A DNA stretch of 64,000 nt from Iris pallida (lineage: Eukaryota > Streptophyta > Magnoliopsida > Asparagales > Iridaceae): positions 27,166,182 through 27,230,181 of the forward strand of contig JANAVB010015600.1 in the NCBI GenBank assembly GCA_029216955.1, written 5' to 3'. Position 1 is the first letter of the stretch. The number at the start of each line of letters is the position of its first letter. The position numbers were made by a program, and so were the translations under genes. Positions 24,541-38,271 of this stretch are shown here, piece by piece. A model generated the notes under the pieces. The model was not told where the DNA came from and searched no databases. It worked only from the letters and a program-made list of their open reading frames with translations.

Positions 24541-24878
24541 ATCCTACCAAACTTAGCCTACAGTTAGGGTAGTCCTATATGCATGCATTTATGAAGAGAA
24601 AACACAATATTGACATGGTTTAGGGACATTTACCTATGAGTGCAAAACTCAATGAAAACAAGGTTTTGGGGGGGTGTCCTCTTCACTTGATGGTGCCCAA
24701 AATGCTATGCAACCTAGCTAGCTAGCTCCCCTTAGCATCCTCATTAGTAGGGGGTTCCATTGCAAGAAGTTTGGCTCAATTTGGTGTTGAAATGGTTAAA
24801 TGGTGAGGGTGTGAAGGTAGAGGGAAAAAACTAGGTTTTAAGTGCAATAAAAAATGGCATGAATGATAAGGGGATGTG

Positions 24879-24886
24879 ATTATATA
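24879..24886 (-). promoter_or_regulatory. TATA box, gag-only 3' LTR
   Basis: TATATAAT on the sense strand, about 590 bases from the LTR start. The same box is in the partner LTR at 31381-31388. Confidence 0.6.
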
Positions 24887-25474
24887 GGATGGGGGTAGGG
24901 TTGGGCTGCCATGGGTAGATATTTAGGGCTCCTTTCCACCTTGCTAACTTAGCTCCTAAGGCTTTGACTAGGGGATAGATATTTCTAGGTTTTCTAAATA
25001 TCTAAGAAAGTAATATCTTAGATATTTCCAACCTAAGATATTTACACATAAGTTAACATCTAACATTAGCCTCCTAGGTTAGTGACTAATCTCTAGGTTA
25101 GGGTAAACTAGGTTAGGGACTAACATGACACTAATCAAATAATTAAATAATAATAAAAACACATAAATCCAAATAATTCCTAATAAATCCTAGAAAATTA
25201 CTAAAATACCCTTTAGGCTAAAAAGCCCTAATTTGATGTTCTAAACCTATGGCTAGGCTCACATGATCATGGTTAGTTTCTAGGTTATGAAATCTCTAGG
25301 GTTTACACTAGGGTTATACTAGTAAAATCACAAAGTCATAAGCCATGACTTAGAAAATAATTTTAATCTAACTAAAAATCACCAAAATTCATAACATGAC
25401 TAAATCACCATTAATAAATAATAAAAATAATAAATTTTCAAAAATACTCCAATTTCAGAAAGCTGGGTCTTACA

Positions 25475-25490
25475 AGTCTACCCTCCTTAG
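25475..25490 (-). promoter_or_regulatory. Gag-only element polypurine tract
   Basis: The minus strand reads CTAAGGAGGGTAGACT before the LTR start TGTAAGACCCAG. It is preceded by TTTCGAGGACGAAATT, as in the Tekay-like element. Confidence 0.88.
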
Positions 25491-25667
25491 AGAAATTTCG
25501 TCCTCGAAATTAAGATAGTCGTACTCCTTCTAGGTCAAACCCCCAGTCAATCAGAGTCAAAAGATAACATGCAATCATAGTCCTACCGGTCATGATTCTA
25601 CAGTCTTGAACAAGGTAACTACACTATCTAGCACATCACAAGCATATCCTGACAGATACTAATGGAA

Positions 25668-27008
25668 TCATACAACAAGATGGGAAAGGAAGGACAGAAA
25701 AGACAAACCTGCTAACCCGTCACCTGCAGCGTTGGTCTCCTCGACCGTCATCGCAAAAGCTCCACCCCTCTGGTGCTGAGCTACAGGTGGCCTAGCTCCC
25801 TTATAAGGAGGTGCAATAGGACAATCCATCTTCTGGTGAGTATCAGACCCACAGGTATAGCAAACCTTCAGCCTCTTCCTACACTGCTCCCTGATGTGTC
25901 CCTGCTTCCTGCAGTATGAACAACTGTTCGTCTTCGGGTTCTGACCCCGATACTGATGCTGTACCTGCTGAAATGGCCTCTGCTGCCGGGGTCCCGGGGC
26001 TCTAACTGGCGAGGTCGAATGATGTAGTGTGGGAGGATGATATGTCTGCTGGTGTAGCGTCGGCACTTTCTGCTGGAAAGTCTGACGCTTGGAGGGTCCC
26101 TCAATGTGTACAGAAGCCGGCCTCTTGCAAGATAGAAGACGCTCCTCGATACTCCGGGCTAACTCTAAGCTCTGGTAGTAGTTAGTCATACCGTTTGCCA
26201 CTATAAGAATGCCAATGTCTGGAACTAGACCACGGCAAAACCTATGCGTCATCTCCTCAGGGTCAGCAACTAGGCTAGGAGCGAAACGGCTCAGGCGACT
26301 AAACTCTGCCGCATACTCGTCAACAGAACGGTTCCCCTGCTGGATGTTCTGGAATCGTAGCCCCATGGCTACTCTAGCAGTGGTCGAGAAGAATTTCTTC
26401 TTGAACTGGGTCTTGAACTGATCCCAAGTGGCTCTCCCTCTTGCGAATAACGGCTCATTCTAGAACCAAACTCCTGCCAAGTCTATCAGCAAAAATCCCG
26501 CTGCCTCGACCTGGAGGTCATCCGGCATCCTAACTCCAATGAGCTTCCTCTCTACCGAGTCTAACCAGTCATCTGCTACTACTATGCCCTCAGTCCCTAA
26601 GAACTCCTTGGGATTCAGACCCATGAAGTCCTTGATCGTCCCTGCTCTCTGCCGCGGCTCTACAGGTGGTGGGACCACGGTACGTCCCTCAGAATGCTCC
26701 ATGCTCTGGCGGAGTAGGGTGGTCTGCTCCTGATGGGTTGCTAGGAACCCCTGGATCAGAATGAGCAGTTGGTTCCCGTCGAGTGTGACGGAAGCCTGGG
26801 TAGGTATAGTGATAGGGGGTGGTAGAAGTATAAGCTCCTGCTGGGCCTGTGATGTGGAAGGTGGTTGTGGTATCTGGGTTTGTGGATCTGTGGAGTGGGG
26901 GAATGTGGTAGGTGGAGGTGGAGGTGTATCAGTCAACTGGTCAGCTGACTGGATGGGGAGCGTGCCATTCTCAGGTGAGACATACCGGGATGAACGAGTA
27001 AGCACCAT
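25668..27008 (-). pseudogene. gag: Gag of the gag-only element, one nonsense codon
   Basis: The frame opens at 27008 (MVLTRSSRYVSPENG) and is continuous to 25668, about 446 codons, apart from a single TAG at about 26458-26460. Pro/Thr-rich N-terminus (1-75), capsid-like region (DFMGLNPKEFLG, DDWLDSVERKL, then after the stop ARGRATWDQFKTQFKKKFFS, SVDEYAAEFSRLSRFAPSLV) and two CCHC knuckles, CSYCRKQGHIREQC and CYTCGSDTHQKMDC. This is the gypsy/chromovirus Gag type. The context (W-F-stop-N-E-P) suggests a CAG-to-TAG mutation. A sister copy without the stop could make full Gag. The frame closes soon after the second knuckle, where protease would begin in a full element. Confidence 0.92.
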
Positions 27009-27188
27009 CTAATTACAATAAAAAGACTTATAAGGACTCTTTAAAGCAAAACAATCATATACAAGAAAATCTAATTATAATAGCAAGCATGGGATGTATT
27101 TCCTATGTTGCAATCCTAGTATTCCTCTAGGTGTTCTAAGCGTCATTCCTAATGTTGTCTAATTACCTTAAGTTCCTAATTACAGGCA

Positions 27189-27216
27189 TGCTTGGTACAA
27201 TAACGTAACCAAACAA
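27189..27216 (-). other. Hairpin downstream of the gag-only primer site
   Basis: Sense strand TTGTTTGGTTAC (27216-27205) pairs with GTACCAAGCA (27198-27189) around the loop GTTATT, with one bulged T. The same stem with a different loop (TTTACC) occurs in LARD-2 at 45273-45301. Confidence 0.6.
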
Positions 27217-27227
27217 TTTAGTCGACT

Positions 27228-27245
27228 GACCTGCATGGGCCACCA
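27228..27245 (-). promoter_or_regulatory. Gag-only element primer-binding site, tRNA-Ile(AAU)
   Basis: Sense strand TGGTGGCCCATGCAGGTC, nine bases after the 5' LTR, is identical to the LARD-1 site and complementary over 18 bases to the remembered 3' end of plant tRNA-Ile(AAU). Confidence 0.82.
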
Positions 27246-28614
27246 CTAAAAATGTGTCACGACCCGTACCCGGTATAGGGGCACGAGAAGTGGGTACGTC
27301 CAGCCTACGTCGCAGTGTCGGCGGTAGTAAGCTGTCCTAGGTTGCTAACTAATCTCATGCAGTGAATATAAAAAGTACTTGTCCAGATATCAGCTCCGAA
27401 TGGAGGGCAAGTAAAAGGTATGATCTGCTCAAACACAGTCTAAACACGAAAAGATAACACAGAAGTTATACCTAAGGAATTAAAGACAACAACAACTAAC
27501 TACTAAAATAATACACCAATATCTCAAACCAACTTAATACAGACTCAATATCTTAACTTTAATACAACAAGCCAAAACATGAAAGTTAAAGTAGTCTACT
27601 AGCTAATCTCCTGAATAACTCCTGAGAGTCGGGACCAATGGTAGCTAATCCCTTGCCAGGTCCATGGTAAGTAGGGCATGTGTCCTAAGGATTATCATCT
27701 GTAATATTTTTAACAGGTCCAATCAGGACGGGAACGAGTACAACTCATCTAGAAAAACCCAAGTAAATGACAAAGAACTATAAAGCAGTTATAGACAGTT
27801 TTATTGATGAGCATGGCAGTTTTATACAGGTAATGATGGCATAGAGAAACAGTAAGATACAAAAAAAGAAAGGTAACTAAAACAAGAGAAGAATCATGGC
27901 AATGAAGACTGTAATAAAAGCTAACTGAACTAGAATAATATGTACGAGTCCAGACAGTACGATATAAGTCTAATGTAATCCCAGTGTGAGTCCAGTCCAT
28001 ATAATCTGATACCAGATAATTTCTAGTACAAGATGAGTCCAACAGTGATCAATGAAACCAGGGTGAGTCTAACTATGATCTAACAGTGTGTTTTAAAATA
28101 CCGAGGTCGACAAGCAAACGGCTGTAGGTATCAGGCACCTCTCTCACTGATCGGGCAAGAGATGGCTATGCTTTCGGTAGATTCCAGTAAAAGATTCCGG
28201 ATTTGGGGTATGTCTACATGTCTTACTCAATATTTCCCCGCCCAGCAAGTGAATCCAAAATCGACAAAAGAATCGAGATGGGTCTGGCCAATATGTGATG
28301 ATTCCAGAAATGATTTCAGAATGATACCAATGACTCCAGTAATAGAGGCCAGCAAGTAAGGTATGTGTTGATACATGAATCCAGAAATATCCATACGTGT
28401 TGATACAGAGAATCACATAGAACTAACTAGAACTGAAATACAGTAATCGACAAATAAATGAGAGAATTATCAGAGAATGTACTCGCCTGTTACTCTGGAA
28501 AGAGTAGTGTAATATCAGATGTCTGTACCAGGGTCACAATGTCCTAAAATAGAGCAATACAGTTATGACATGTCCAAAATGAAGGTAAATGAAATCTACG
28601 ATACAATCTATATG

Positions 28615-29410
28615 AATTCTAAGCCAATCTAGGTCAAAGTCAAACTTGGTCAACACTACAGTCAAACTAAGTCAAATTAAGTCATACTAGGTTACAAGAA
28701 GTTAAACTAAGTCATACAAGGTCAAACAAAGTTAAACAAGTCTAATCTAGGTTAAAGTCAACCCTTGGTCAAACATTCTAGCCAAACTAGTCAACTCTAG
28801 TTACTTGGGTCCATATAGGGTCAAGTCTTAGTCTAACTAAGGTTTTGGTTAATCATAGACTAGTCAATAAGGTAATTAGGTTAATCTTGACTAATGGTCA
28901 ACATCCAGTCAAACTCTATAAGGCTAACTCACAACCAAACATAGGCTAACCTGTCTTAGGATACCTAAGATACTATACTACAATTACCTATACAAAGTAT
29001 ACCACACATAAATACATATAGTACACTATCAACCTTAATCCTATAATCAAGCTAATCCCATTCTCCAACTCAAGTCATGACTCGACTCTAGGTATCTAAC
29101 TTAACCCCATTCATATCTTCATCTATATAGGATTACCCTCATAATCTATATAGTTAACCTAATCATCTAGTTAGGGTTTAGTCAAACCTTAGTCATTAAG
29201 TCCTCTTAAGTCTATCCAAGCCATTTCTAGGTCAATTAGGTCATGGTTTGACCTATAGTTGACTTTGGTCAACAATGGTCAATTATCTACTCAAACTATG
29301 TCTTACTAGTCAACTAGTTAAACTAGTCATTTTAGGTCAATCCTAGTCATTCTAGGTTAACTAGGTCAACTTTGACCTAAGGTTGACTTTGGTCAACCCT
29401 TAGTCAACAA
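28615..29410 (-). repeat. TTGAC-rich segment in the 5' LTR
   Basis: This is the counterpart of 21960-22770 with nearly the same motifs. It lies about 2 kb downstream of the only clear TATA box, so it would be in the transcribed leader rather than the upstream promoter. Confidence 0.8.
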
Positions 29411-29688
29411 GGGTCACTTATAGTGTTTTAGGTCATTAGGGTTAGCCCTAAGCCATAGGCTAGTCTTATAGGTTTTCATAGGCTAGTGGTGTAGGTTTCA
29501 TATAACCTATATCTAGTAAGTTATATAGATATATATATATAACTATATATATGAATAGACACTATCTACCTACTACCCATATATCAAAATATGAATACTA
29601 TATATAATACAAACCCACACTCACATATATATATATAATGACACTATGTATATCTAATACAATATATATATATATATATATACATATC

Positions 29689-29721
<33 letters not shown>

Positions 29722-30184
29722 AAACTTATATATATATTACATATATACATAGAGAGGGAAGAGAGAGAGACATAGAGTGAGAGAGTGAGAATGAGAGAGA
29801 GACAGGAAGAGGGGACAGTAGCACAGGACAGTGAGAGAGGGGGCTGGGTTCCAGTTCCTGGAACCACAAATTGGCACCCCAACACACACACACACAGTCC
29901 ACATATACATACATATGTATACATGTACACTACTACACATACACACTACCATTTAACCCCAAATCTCACCCACACTCACACATACATATATACTACATAT
30001 ATACATACTAAAATACACTAGTACAATGTACAAAACATAATCAAAATCGATTTGAAAATCGATTTTACAAAAACTGGAAATCCTAAAACCTGGAAACAGT
30101 GCGCTGTGCACTCGAAAATAGGTAACTCGATTTACACACACTAAAACGAGCTAAGGCTCGATTCTAATGGTTGGTAACTAGTGC

Positions 30185-31030
30185 CCCATACATATACGTG
30201 TCATATGTGTCAGTGGCAGTCCACCACGACACGACACGGCGTGTCCAAACACGTAAAAACTCACTCGGGTAAATCCTGACACGCGCACGAAACCACAGTA
30301 TCGTGCACGCGTGCAGTCCACTCTAGGACACACCACGAGACACGACACGTCTCGTGGTCGCACACACGTGTAGCCCACATATAGGGCTATACGATGGATA
30401 CTCTGTTACGTGTCCACGTGTCCTACAGTGTCCACACGAGAGCCGTATCAGTCGAGGAAACTCGACTGATACGCGCAATTTTTACTGCATCGTGCAGAGA
30501 TGCACACGCCTCGTGCTCGCGACACAGGACACGACGCATCTCGTGCTCGTGTCCTCGTGTACGCCACACATAGGGCTACACTCTCGTGTCAGTACGAGGT
30601 GCCAACGTGTCATGTCCGCGCGACACGATACGCGCGAAGTTGCCCCCGTGCGCGTGTGCGCTGACAGCGCGTGTCCAGTGCGAGTGAGATTTCTCACTCG
30701 ATACGACACGAAGCGACACCAAATTTTGGGGGCATGTTCGCAGACATTGCCCCCGTGTCCGTGTCAATTTGCACGTGTCCTAGTGGCCTGTGCAGTACGC
30801 ACGAAGTGTCGGGTAGCAGGGCATGCACGAGGGTCTCGTGCAGTGGGTTCGTGTCCAATTTGGACACGGACACAACACGAAAACGTGCTCTGTCTAGGTG
30901 TTTTGTGATCAGCAAGTCTAGGGCTACAAGGAAGTGTAATTTGTTTTACAAAAACACAAAAACAAGTCCATTGTGGCATTTCACCAAACAAGGGTTTAAG
31001 GCTTAGGATACGTGTCCGATACGGACACCA
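30185..31030. repeat. CGTGTC/GACACG-rich segment in the 5' LTR
   Basis: This is the partner of 23690-24540 with the same motif density. Several point differences swap CpG for TpG or CpA between copies, as expected for methylated sequence. Confidence 0.8.
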
Positions 31031-31380
31031 AACCAAGTCTAAATCCTACCAAACTTAGCCTACAGTTAGGGTAGTCCTATATGCGTGCATTTATGAAGAG
31101 AAAACACAATATTGACATGGTTTAGGGACATTTACCTATGAGTGCAAAACTCAATGAAAACAAGGTTTGGGGGGGGGTGTCCTCTTCACTTGGTGGTGCC
31201 CAAAATGCTATGCAACCTAGCTAGCTAGCTCCCCTTAGCATCCTCAATAGTAGGGGGTTCCAATACAAGAAGTTTGGCTCAATTTGGTGTTGAAATGGTT
31301 AAATGGTGAGGGTGTGAAGGTAGAGGGAAAAACTAGGTTTTAAGTGCAATGAAAAATGGCATGAATGATAAGGGGATGTG

Positions 31381-31388
31381 ATTATATA
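31381..31388 (-). promoter_or_regulatory. TATA box, gag-only 5' LTR
   Basis: TATATAAT in CCTATATAATCAC on the sense strand is the likely start of the genomic transcript that carries gag. Confidence 0.65.
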
Positions 31389-34300
31389 GGATGTGGGTAG
31401 GGTTGGGCTGCCATGGGTAGATATTTAGGGCTCCTTTCCACCTTGCTAACTTAGCTCCTAAGGCTTTGACTAGGGGATAGATATTTCTAGGTTTTCTAAA
31501 TATCTAAGAAAGTAATATCTTAGATATTTCCAACCTAAGATATTTACACATAAGTTAACATCTAACATTAGCCTCCTAGGTTAGTGACTAATCTCTAGGT
31601 TAGGATAAACTAGGTTAGGGACTAACATGACACTAATCAAATAATTAAATAATAATAAAAATACATAAATCCAAATAATTCCTAATAAATCCTAGAAAAT
31701 TACTAAAATACCCTTTAGGCTAAAAAGCCCTAATTTGATGTTCTAAACCTATGGCTAGGCTCACATGATCATGGTTAGTTTCTAGGTTATGAAATCTCTA
31801 GGGTTTACACTAGGGTTATACTAGTAAAATCACAAAGTCATAAGCCATGACTTAGAAAATAATTTTAATCTAACTAAAAATCACCAAAATTCATAACATG
31901 ACTAAATCACCATTAATAAATAATAAAAATAATAAAATTTCAAAAATACCCCAATTTCAGAAAACTGGGTCTTACACAAGATATGAACTAACAAGATAAT
32001 GGACTAGATAAAGAAAAAATAGAAACCACTATGTGTGTGTGAAATATCTTTTAATACGTGAATGGCTGGGCTAATACGACACATCATACGATGGCTATCA
32101 TTCAGTAATTGGTACGGCTAACTCATACGTGGGTGTGTATGACTTAGCTATCATTCGGTAACGGTAATTGGATTTGTTCATGTATTTACCGAGTATTTTT
32201 TCTTCCGACTCTCTAACAATCTATAACGGTCAATAATACACTAAGAAGGATATGATAACTACCATGTCACAATTGTGTCTCAATGGAATATCAAGCAATG
32301 ACTCAACGGAATATCAAACGAGAAAACTATAGAGTAAACGTTATAATAAACTAAAACATAAATACAATACTGTACTTGCCTGAATCCTTGCACAAATCAT
32401 AGTCACAAGTAGAGGATGAGGGGATGCCGATCTAGAAGCAGTCAACCTATAACACATATCATACCACGAACCGTGCACGAAAACCACAAATCAAGTCTAA
32501 TGTTCAAATTCTAAATTCATAGAATAGTGGCTAGTTGGGTTACTAATCTAATAATAATTAATTCTAAAATAATTCACTTAAAAACCTAATTTAACCTAAT
32601 AATAATCTGAATATAATCTAAACATGCAAGTTTGGTCATCGAAAGTCGTGTTTCTCAACTTTGGAAACCATGGCACGCAAATCGAGACGTACCATTGACT
32701 TTTTAGTCAAACATTGTGAACTCTAGATTTTGAAAATGCACCTTGGTAGATTTCAGCGCTATAAGTGTGCTGGAATCGACCGTGCCACAAAATCACGCTT
32801 TGGTCAAAAGATATCGCCGTTATGGCTAATCGTGACCAAAACGGTGATCAACCGATCAATTCTGAGTTCAACAGAAAAACTAAAATACTAAATGAACAAA
32901 ATAATTTTTGGGAAAATTATATGTCGTAGAGCTCTATGTTAGCTTTCCAAAACTTCAAATGGTTCATGATTTCGATTTCTGGTTCTCCCGGAATCTCGAA
33001 AACACCGAAACGTGTCAAATTTTGGACAACCGACACTCTACGAATTTTCCAGAAATTTAGGAATAATATATACGAAAATAAATTACATATTCAGAAATCT
33101 TACCTCGATACGAATCCAACAAAAAAAACGACGCACGAAAAGCACGTCGGAGTTGGCAGAAATCGCTTCGGGAAGTCGGAAACCCTAGATGAGTTCTCCC
33201 ACAAAAGGCGGCTGGAATTTAATTAGGGTGGACTAATATAATAATATATGTATAGGAGAGAGAGAGGCGGTGGCTGACAGGTTTGAGCGCCGACAGGTGG
33301 GCCAGGGTATGGCTGACTGTGTAATATTTTAGGAAAATAGGTTTTTAATTACCAGAAATGAATTTTTAATCAGTTTTTAATCAAATAACTCAAAATAAAT
33401 ATGTAACAATATCAGAAAAATCTGTAACAATTGCAGAAAATATAAAATAACATATTGAACCCTAGAAAAATATTTGGGGTCAATATTTGCTCATAGGCAT
33501 GCACAGTAAATTCTAGAAGTCTTAGAAAATAGGTTTTTCTTATATTTAATTATCTAAAAATTTCAGAAAAATTGTAGAAAAATACAGAAAATATATTTAA
33601 CCTAATAGAGCCTAAAAAAAATAATGGGTCTCAAAATAGTCACAAATGGCCTCAAAGTAATTATGAAAGTCATTCATAAATATAAATCTTCATAGAATAA
33701 ATATTTAAAAATATATAAAAATGTCTAAAAATTATAATAAAATATAATATAGCTACAGAATGCATATAGACCCTATCTATAGATCATGTGACCACAAGAT
33801 GGTCATAACTCACCAACAAGCTTTGGCATGACTCATAATGACCATAAAATTAATCATAAACAAATAAAATTAAAAAAAATTAAAAATTTAGGAAGTGGGC
33901 TTACAGGGACAGCATCCCAAGTCATGCCTTCCAGAGAACAAGAGCCACCAGTACAGCCAATCCAGCCTACAGAGCCTGACAATAAAACTCTGATGGGACT
34001 TATCCGGGACTTGCTTGCCTCACAAGATCATCGAGGTGATGATCTACAGCGAACAGTACAAGAAGCTATGGGCAGAGTTGGTTATCAGGAGAATATTGCG
34101 GCTAGAAGCTTCAAGCGCCTGAACCCTCCTTTCTTTGACGACAGTGAAGATGATATTGCTGCTGAAGCTTGGCTTCAGGATATAGAGGTTATTCTGGAGA
34201 CAACTCGGATTCTAGAGGAAGAGAAGGTGGCCGTTGTGCGTCTGTAGTTATTGGACTTAGCCCGCAGTTGGTGGGCGATGCAGTTAGCTTGGTGACGCCT

Positions 34301-34890
34301 ATTATGTAGGTGGTATTTAGTGATAGATTTTAGACAAAGTACTTTGATGAAGTAGCTCAGTATGATTTGCAGACAAGGTTCAACAATCTCAAGCAGATGG
34401 AAAGGACGGTCAATGGATACGAAGCCAAGTTTTCAAGGCTTAGTCGGTTTGCTTCTACCTTGGTAGCGACCGAATTAGAGCACAGCAGTTCCAGCAGGGA
34501 CTCCACCTAGAGATTATTCTAGCAGTGGAGCAGTTTGAGCACCAGACGTTCGATGCTGTTTTACGACCAGCTAGAAGGCATGAATATACTTTACATAGGA
34601 TAGTAGATCGAACTGGAGGATGGAAAAGGTCTCATGGTCAATTATCCCAGTCGTCAGCACCAGCCCCGGCAGCTAGGGCCTTGACCATTGGAGCTCCTAG
34701 GAGGATGACCACAGTTTCGTCGGTTCATCACTCGACTCCGACGTACCCTCAGCAATAGAAGAAGAAGCAATCTTCCACAATGGACTGCTCCCATTGTGTG
34801 AAGCTTGGGCACGTGGTATCAGAATATCATAGAGCACAGGGATTGTGTTTGGCTTGTGGGGCACCTGACCACATGAAAGGGTTCTGTCCG

Positions 34891-37155
34891 TAATAAGCCA
34901 GTTCATCTTCGTCAACCCTAACCAGTCCATCAGTTAGGGGACCAGCACCAGTGTAGCAGCAGCAGTACCAACCTCCGAGGCCATTGTCGCCTCAGGCCCA
35001 GATGCTCCAGTAGCAGAGGCTACAATAATATGCTCTGGTCCAAACCCAAGTACAGAACATGCAGAGAGGTTACCAGCAGAGGGAACCATCACCAAGAGGA
35101 CAAGGTCAAGCTATGGCTTTGACGGTAGCAGAAGAATTGGCATCAGGTAAGGTGGTGGCAGGTACCATTCTTGTCAACTATTTTCCAGCATCAGTATTAT
35201 TTGATTCAGGTGTATCACATTCATTTATGTCTGCATGATTTATAACACGAATAGGATTGGAGCCCGAGTCATTATCAGTAAGACTCAATATGCTTACTGG
35301 TAACGGTCTTGTGGGAGTGGATAGAGTCTTTTCCTCGTGTCAAATTATAGTTAGCGGTAGTGAGTTTCCCGCTAGATTGATAAAATTCTCGATGGCCGAC
35401 TATGATGTGGTCCTAGGAATAGATTGGTTGAAGGAACAATATACAAGAATAGACTGCCATGTTGGCAGGATTATTTTTGGTATTCTCGGCGAAGAAGAAT
35501 TTTTATTTTCCAGAGGCGAAGTAGAACCTTCTCCACCAGTCTTACGGATAGCAGTAGCAGAAGCAGTTCAGTTTCCCAGAGTAGTAGAAGAATTTCCTGA
35601 CGTATTTTTCGAAGGCTTCCAGGCATGCCGCCAAAGAGAGAGATAGAGTTCACTATTGATTTGATTCCAAAGATGACACCAATATCAAAGAGAGTCTACA
35701 TAATAGCACCATCAGAATTAGAGATCATGTACAAAATGATTGAAGAACTCAGAACCAAGGGATTCATTCGTGCTAGTGGATCGCTTTGGGAAGCCCCGAT
35801 GCTTCTTGTGAAGAAGAATGATGGTACGTTAAGATTATGTGTTGATTATCGTACCTTGAATTATGTAACAATCAAGAACAAATAACCCTACCAAGGATAG
35901 ATGATTTATTCGATCAACTCAGTAGGGCAAAATTATTCTCGAAGATTGACTTGCGGTCGGGGGACCATCAGATCAGAGTCAAAAAGCAAGACATCCCGAA
36001 GACAGCATTCAGATCTAGGTATGAACATTGGGAGTTTCTCGTTATGCCATTCGGAGTGACCAATACGCCAGCAGTATTCAAGGATCTCATATTCATACCT
36101 TATTTGGATTAGTTCATAATAGTGTTTATAGTCGATATCTTGGTCTATAGAAAGAGTGAGGTAGAGCATGAGCAATATCTCCGAGTAGTTCTTCAGATTT
36201 TTAGAGAGCACCAGTTGTATGCGAAGTTCAGTAAGTGCAAATTTTGGCTCGATCACATTTCATACTTATGTCACATCATCACCAGAGGTGGAGTGGATCC
36301 CCAGAAGATATTAGTTATAAAAATATAGCCAATACCTAGCACCTTCGCAGAAGTTCGCAGTTTTCTATGATTGGTAGGCTATTACCGACAATTTGTATCA
36401 GACTTCGCTCGAATTTTAGCGCCCTTGACGCAGTTGACCCGTAAGGATGTGTAGTTTGCTTGGACAGCAGAGTGTCAGAGTTCATTCGAAAAGTTGAAGC
36501 AAGGATTGATGACAGCCCCTATTTTCACGGTTCCAGATGGGATTGAATGATTTCAGTTTGTTGTGACGCTTTAGGTAAGGGATTAGGATGCGTCTTAATG
36601 CAACATGGCAAAGTAGTAGCTTATGTGTCACGTCAGCTTCACGATCATAAGAGGAATTACCCAACCCATGAGTTGGAGTTGGCAGCGGTAGTTTTTGCAC
36701 TCAAGATTTGGAGGAATTACTTGTATGGAGATCGAGTATAGATTTTCACCGACCACAAAAGTCTTAAGTATGTGTTTTCCCAGAATGATCTCAACATGCG
36801 TCAGAGGAGATGGCTAGAGTTACTAGTAGATAGTGACTTCAACCTACAGAATCATCCTGGGAAGGCCAACGTAGTTGCAGATGCATTGAGCAGAAGATCA
36901 GGAGCTTATTTCCTAACAGCACAACCCGAGTTATTAGCAGATCTTCAGAAGATGGAAATAGATGTAGTTCTCCCTACCAACGTGGCATTGATGGCCAGTA
37001 TGCAAGTTTAGTCCAGTATAGTTGAAAGAATCAAGATAGCTCAATCAATAGATTTCAAGCTTCAGCGGCTTAGGGCAGAATGCGAAGCGGGACGAAGAGC
37101 AGAGTTATGCATTCACGAAAATGGCACGCTCCGACATGGAAGGCGTCTTTGTGTA
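34891..37155 (+). pseudogene. pol: Gypsy pol part 1: protease, reverse transcriptase, RNase H
   Basis: A Gln-rich linker with several TAG stops leads to the protease, with FDSGVSHSF (Asp at 35203-35205) and VVLGIDWL. Reverse transcriptase shows [20 protein letters not shown] (35790-35845), a stop after [11 protein letters not shown] and MPFGVTN. The catalytic box reads FIVDIL at 36125-36139, where FIDDIL is expected, so one essential Asp is lost. RNase H shows [15 protein letters not shown] and FTDHKSL (36560-36760). The frame then runs toward integrase and stops at the CACTA insertion. Multiple stops and frameshifts are present. The order fits Ty3/gypsy. Confidence 0.92.
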
Positions 37156-37185
37156 CACTACCAAAATATGTTGCTTTAGCGACGG
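37156..37185 (+). repeat. CACTA left terminal inverted repeat
   Basis: The first 13 bases, CACTACCAAAATA, match the right end exactly; after a 7-base divergent part, TTAGCGACGG matches again. Confidence 0.95.
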
Positions 37186-37980
37186 CCAGATCCGTCGTCC
37201 ATCCATCGCTAATCCATATTAACGACGGATCAATGACGGATATTGGTCAAAAAAATCCGTCGACAATCAGCTCGTCGCTAATAAAGATCCGTCGCTAAGT
37301 AGTTGTCAAACGACGGAATAGAAACGGCTTTCCGTCGTCACTATTTGTTGTATTAGCGACGACTTACCGACGGTCTTTTGTCGAATTCAAGTATTAAATA
37401 TTGAATCGTAAAGACACTTAGCGACGGATAGTCCGTCGGTAAACCGTCGGCACAGTGTATCAGAGGGTATCGTTCCGTCACTATTCGGTCGAACACCGTC
37501 GCTAACTAAGGACGGATTCGCGACGGATTAGTGGCGGATAATCCGTCGACCGGCCTCTGGAAATGCTTGACATTTTCAGAACCCGGTCGACGGATTCTCC
37601 GTCGCGAATTCGTCGACCATAGCGACGGATTAGTGACGGATAATCCGTCGACCGGGTTCTGGAAATGCTTGACATTTCCAGAACCATGGCGACGGATTCT
37701 CCGTTGCGAATCCGTCGACCATGGCGAAGGATCCCTGATGGAATATCCGTCGCTAACCTTATGTACACCTTCATACCACCAGAACCTTGTCGACGGATGC
37801 TCCGTCGGAAAGTCGTCGCTATGCAAAATATTTCATCGGCTGGCCGTCGACCATCCGTCCCTAATTGGAAATATTTCCAATTTTGCAGTTAGCGACGGAT
37901 ATTCCGTCGACATTTAGTCGAAAACTGATGTTATCCGTCGCAAACCTGTCACTAGTCCGTCGCTAACTGAGATATTTTTA
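37175..37980. repeat. CACTA left subterminal repeats
   Basis: Many direct and inverted copies of GCGACGGAT / ATCCGTCGC and relatives, the type of site bound by TNPA-like proteins. A 102-bp tandem unit starts at 37522 and 37624. A perfect 13-bp hairpin with a 5-base loop is at 37655-37685 (GGTTCTGGAAATG arm). Confidence 0.92.
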
Positions 37981-38271
37981 AAAAAATTGCAGAGCTTTTC
38001 TTGTTCACACAACATCCGAACATCGGACCAATATATAATCGTAATATACAATCACTGAGACTAATATATAATCCATTATAAATCACATACGAATATAATG
38101 CACATCAATTATCCAAGAATCACATAGACCAATATATAATCACAAATATGCATAACCCAAACCAATATAAAATAGAAACTAATTATCCTAAAATCATAAA
38201 CTAATATCCGTCGTTATAATCCGAAATTTCCACAAATATTCCAAATTTAAAAACTATTCTTATACAATACT
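37981..38271. other. AT-rich 3' flank of the CACTA gene
   Basis: Non-coding, with CCAATATATAATC-like phrases repeated at about 38026, 38068 and 38129. It is probably the 3' untranslated region of the minus-strand gene. Confidence 0.5.

Larger units (their letters stand above)
27255..31976 (-). repeat. Gag-only element 5' LTR (4,722 bp)
   Basis: It is the partner of 20609-25474 and lies next to the primer site at 27228-27245, which makes it the 5' LTR. It has the same internal order: TATA box near 31385, a CGTGTC-rich segment at 30185-30900, an AT microsatellite near 29660-29720 and a TTGAC-rich segment at 28615-29410. Confidence 0.95.

Noticed and set aside
37156..37985. Subterminal region as a host satellite
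   Set aside because: It is bounded by a CACTA terminus with a 3-bp target duplication and mirrored at 51365-51638 and 54780-54853.
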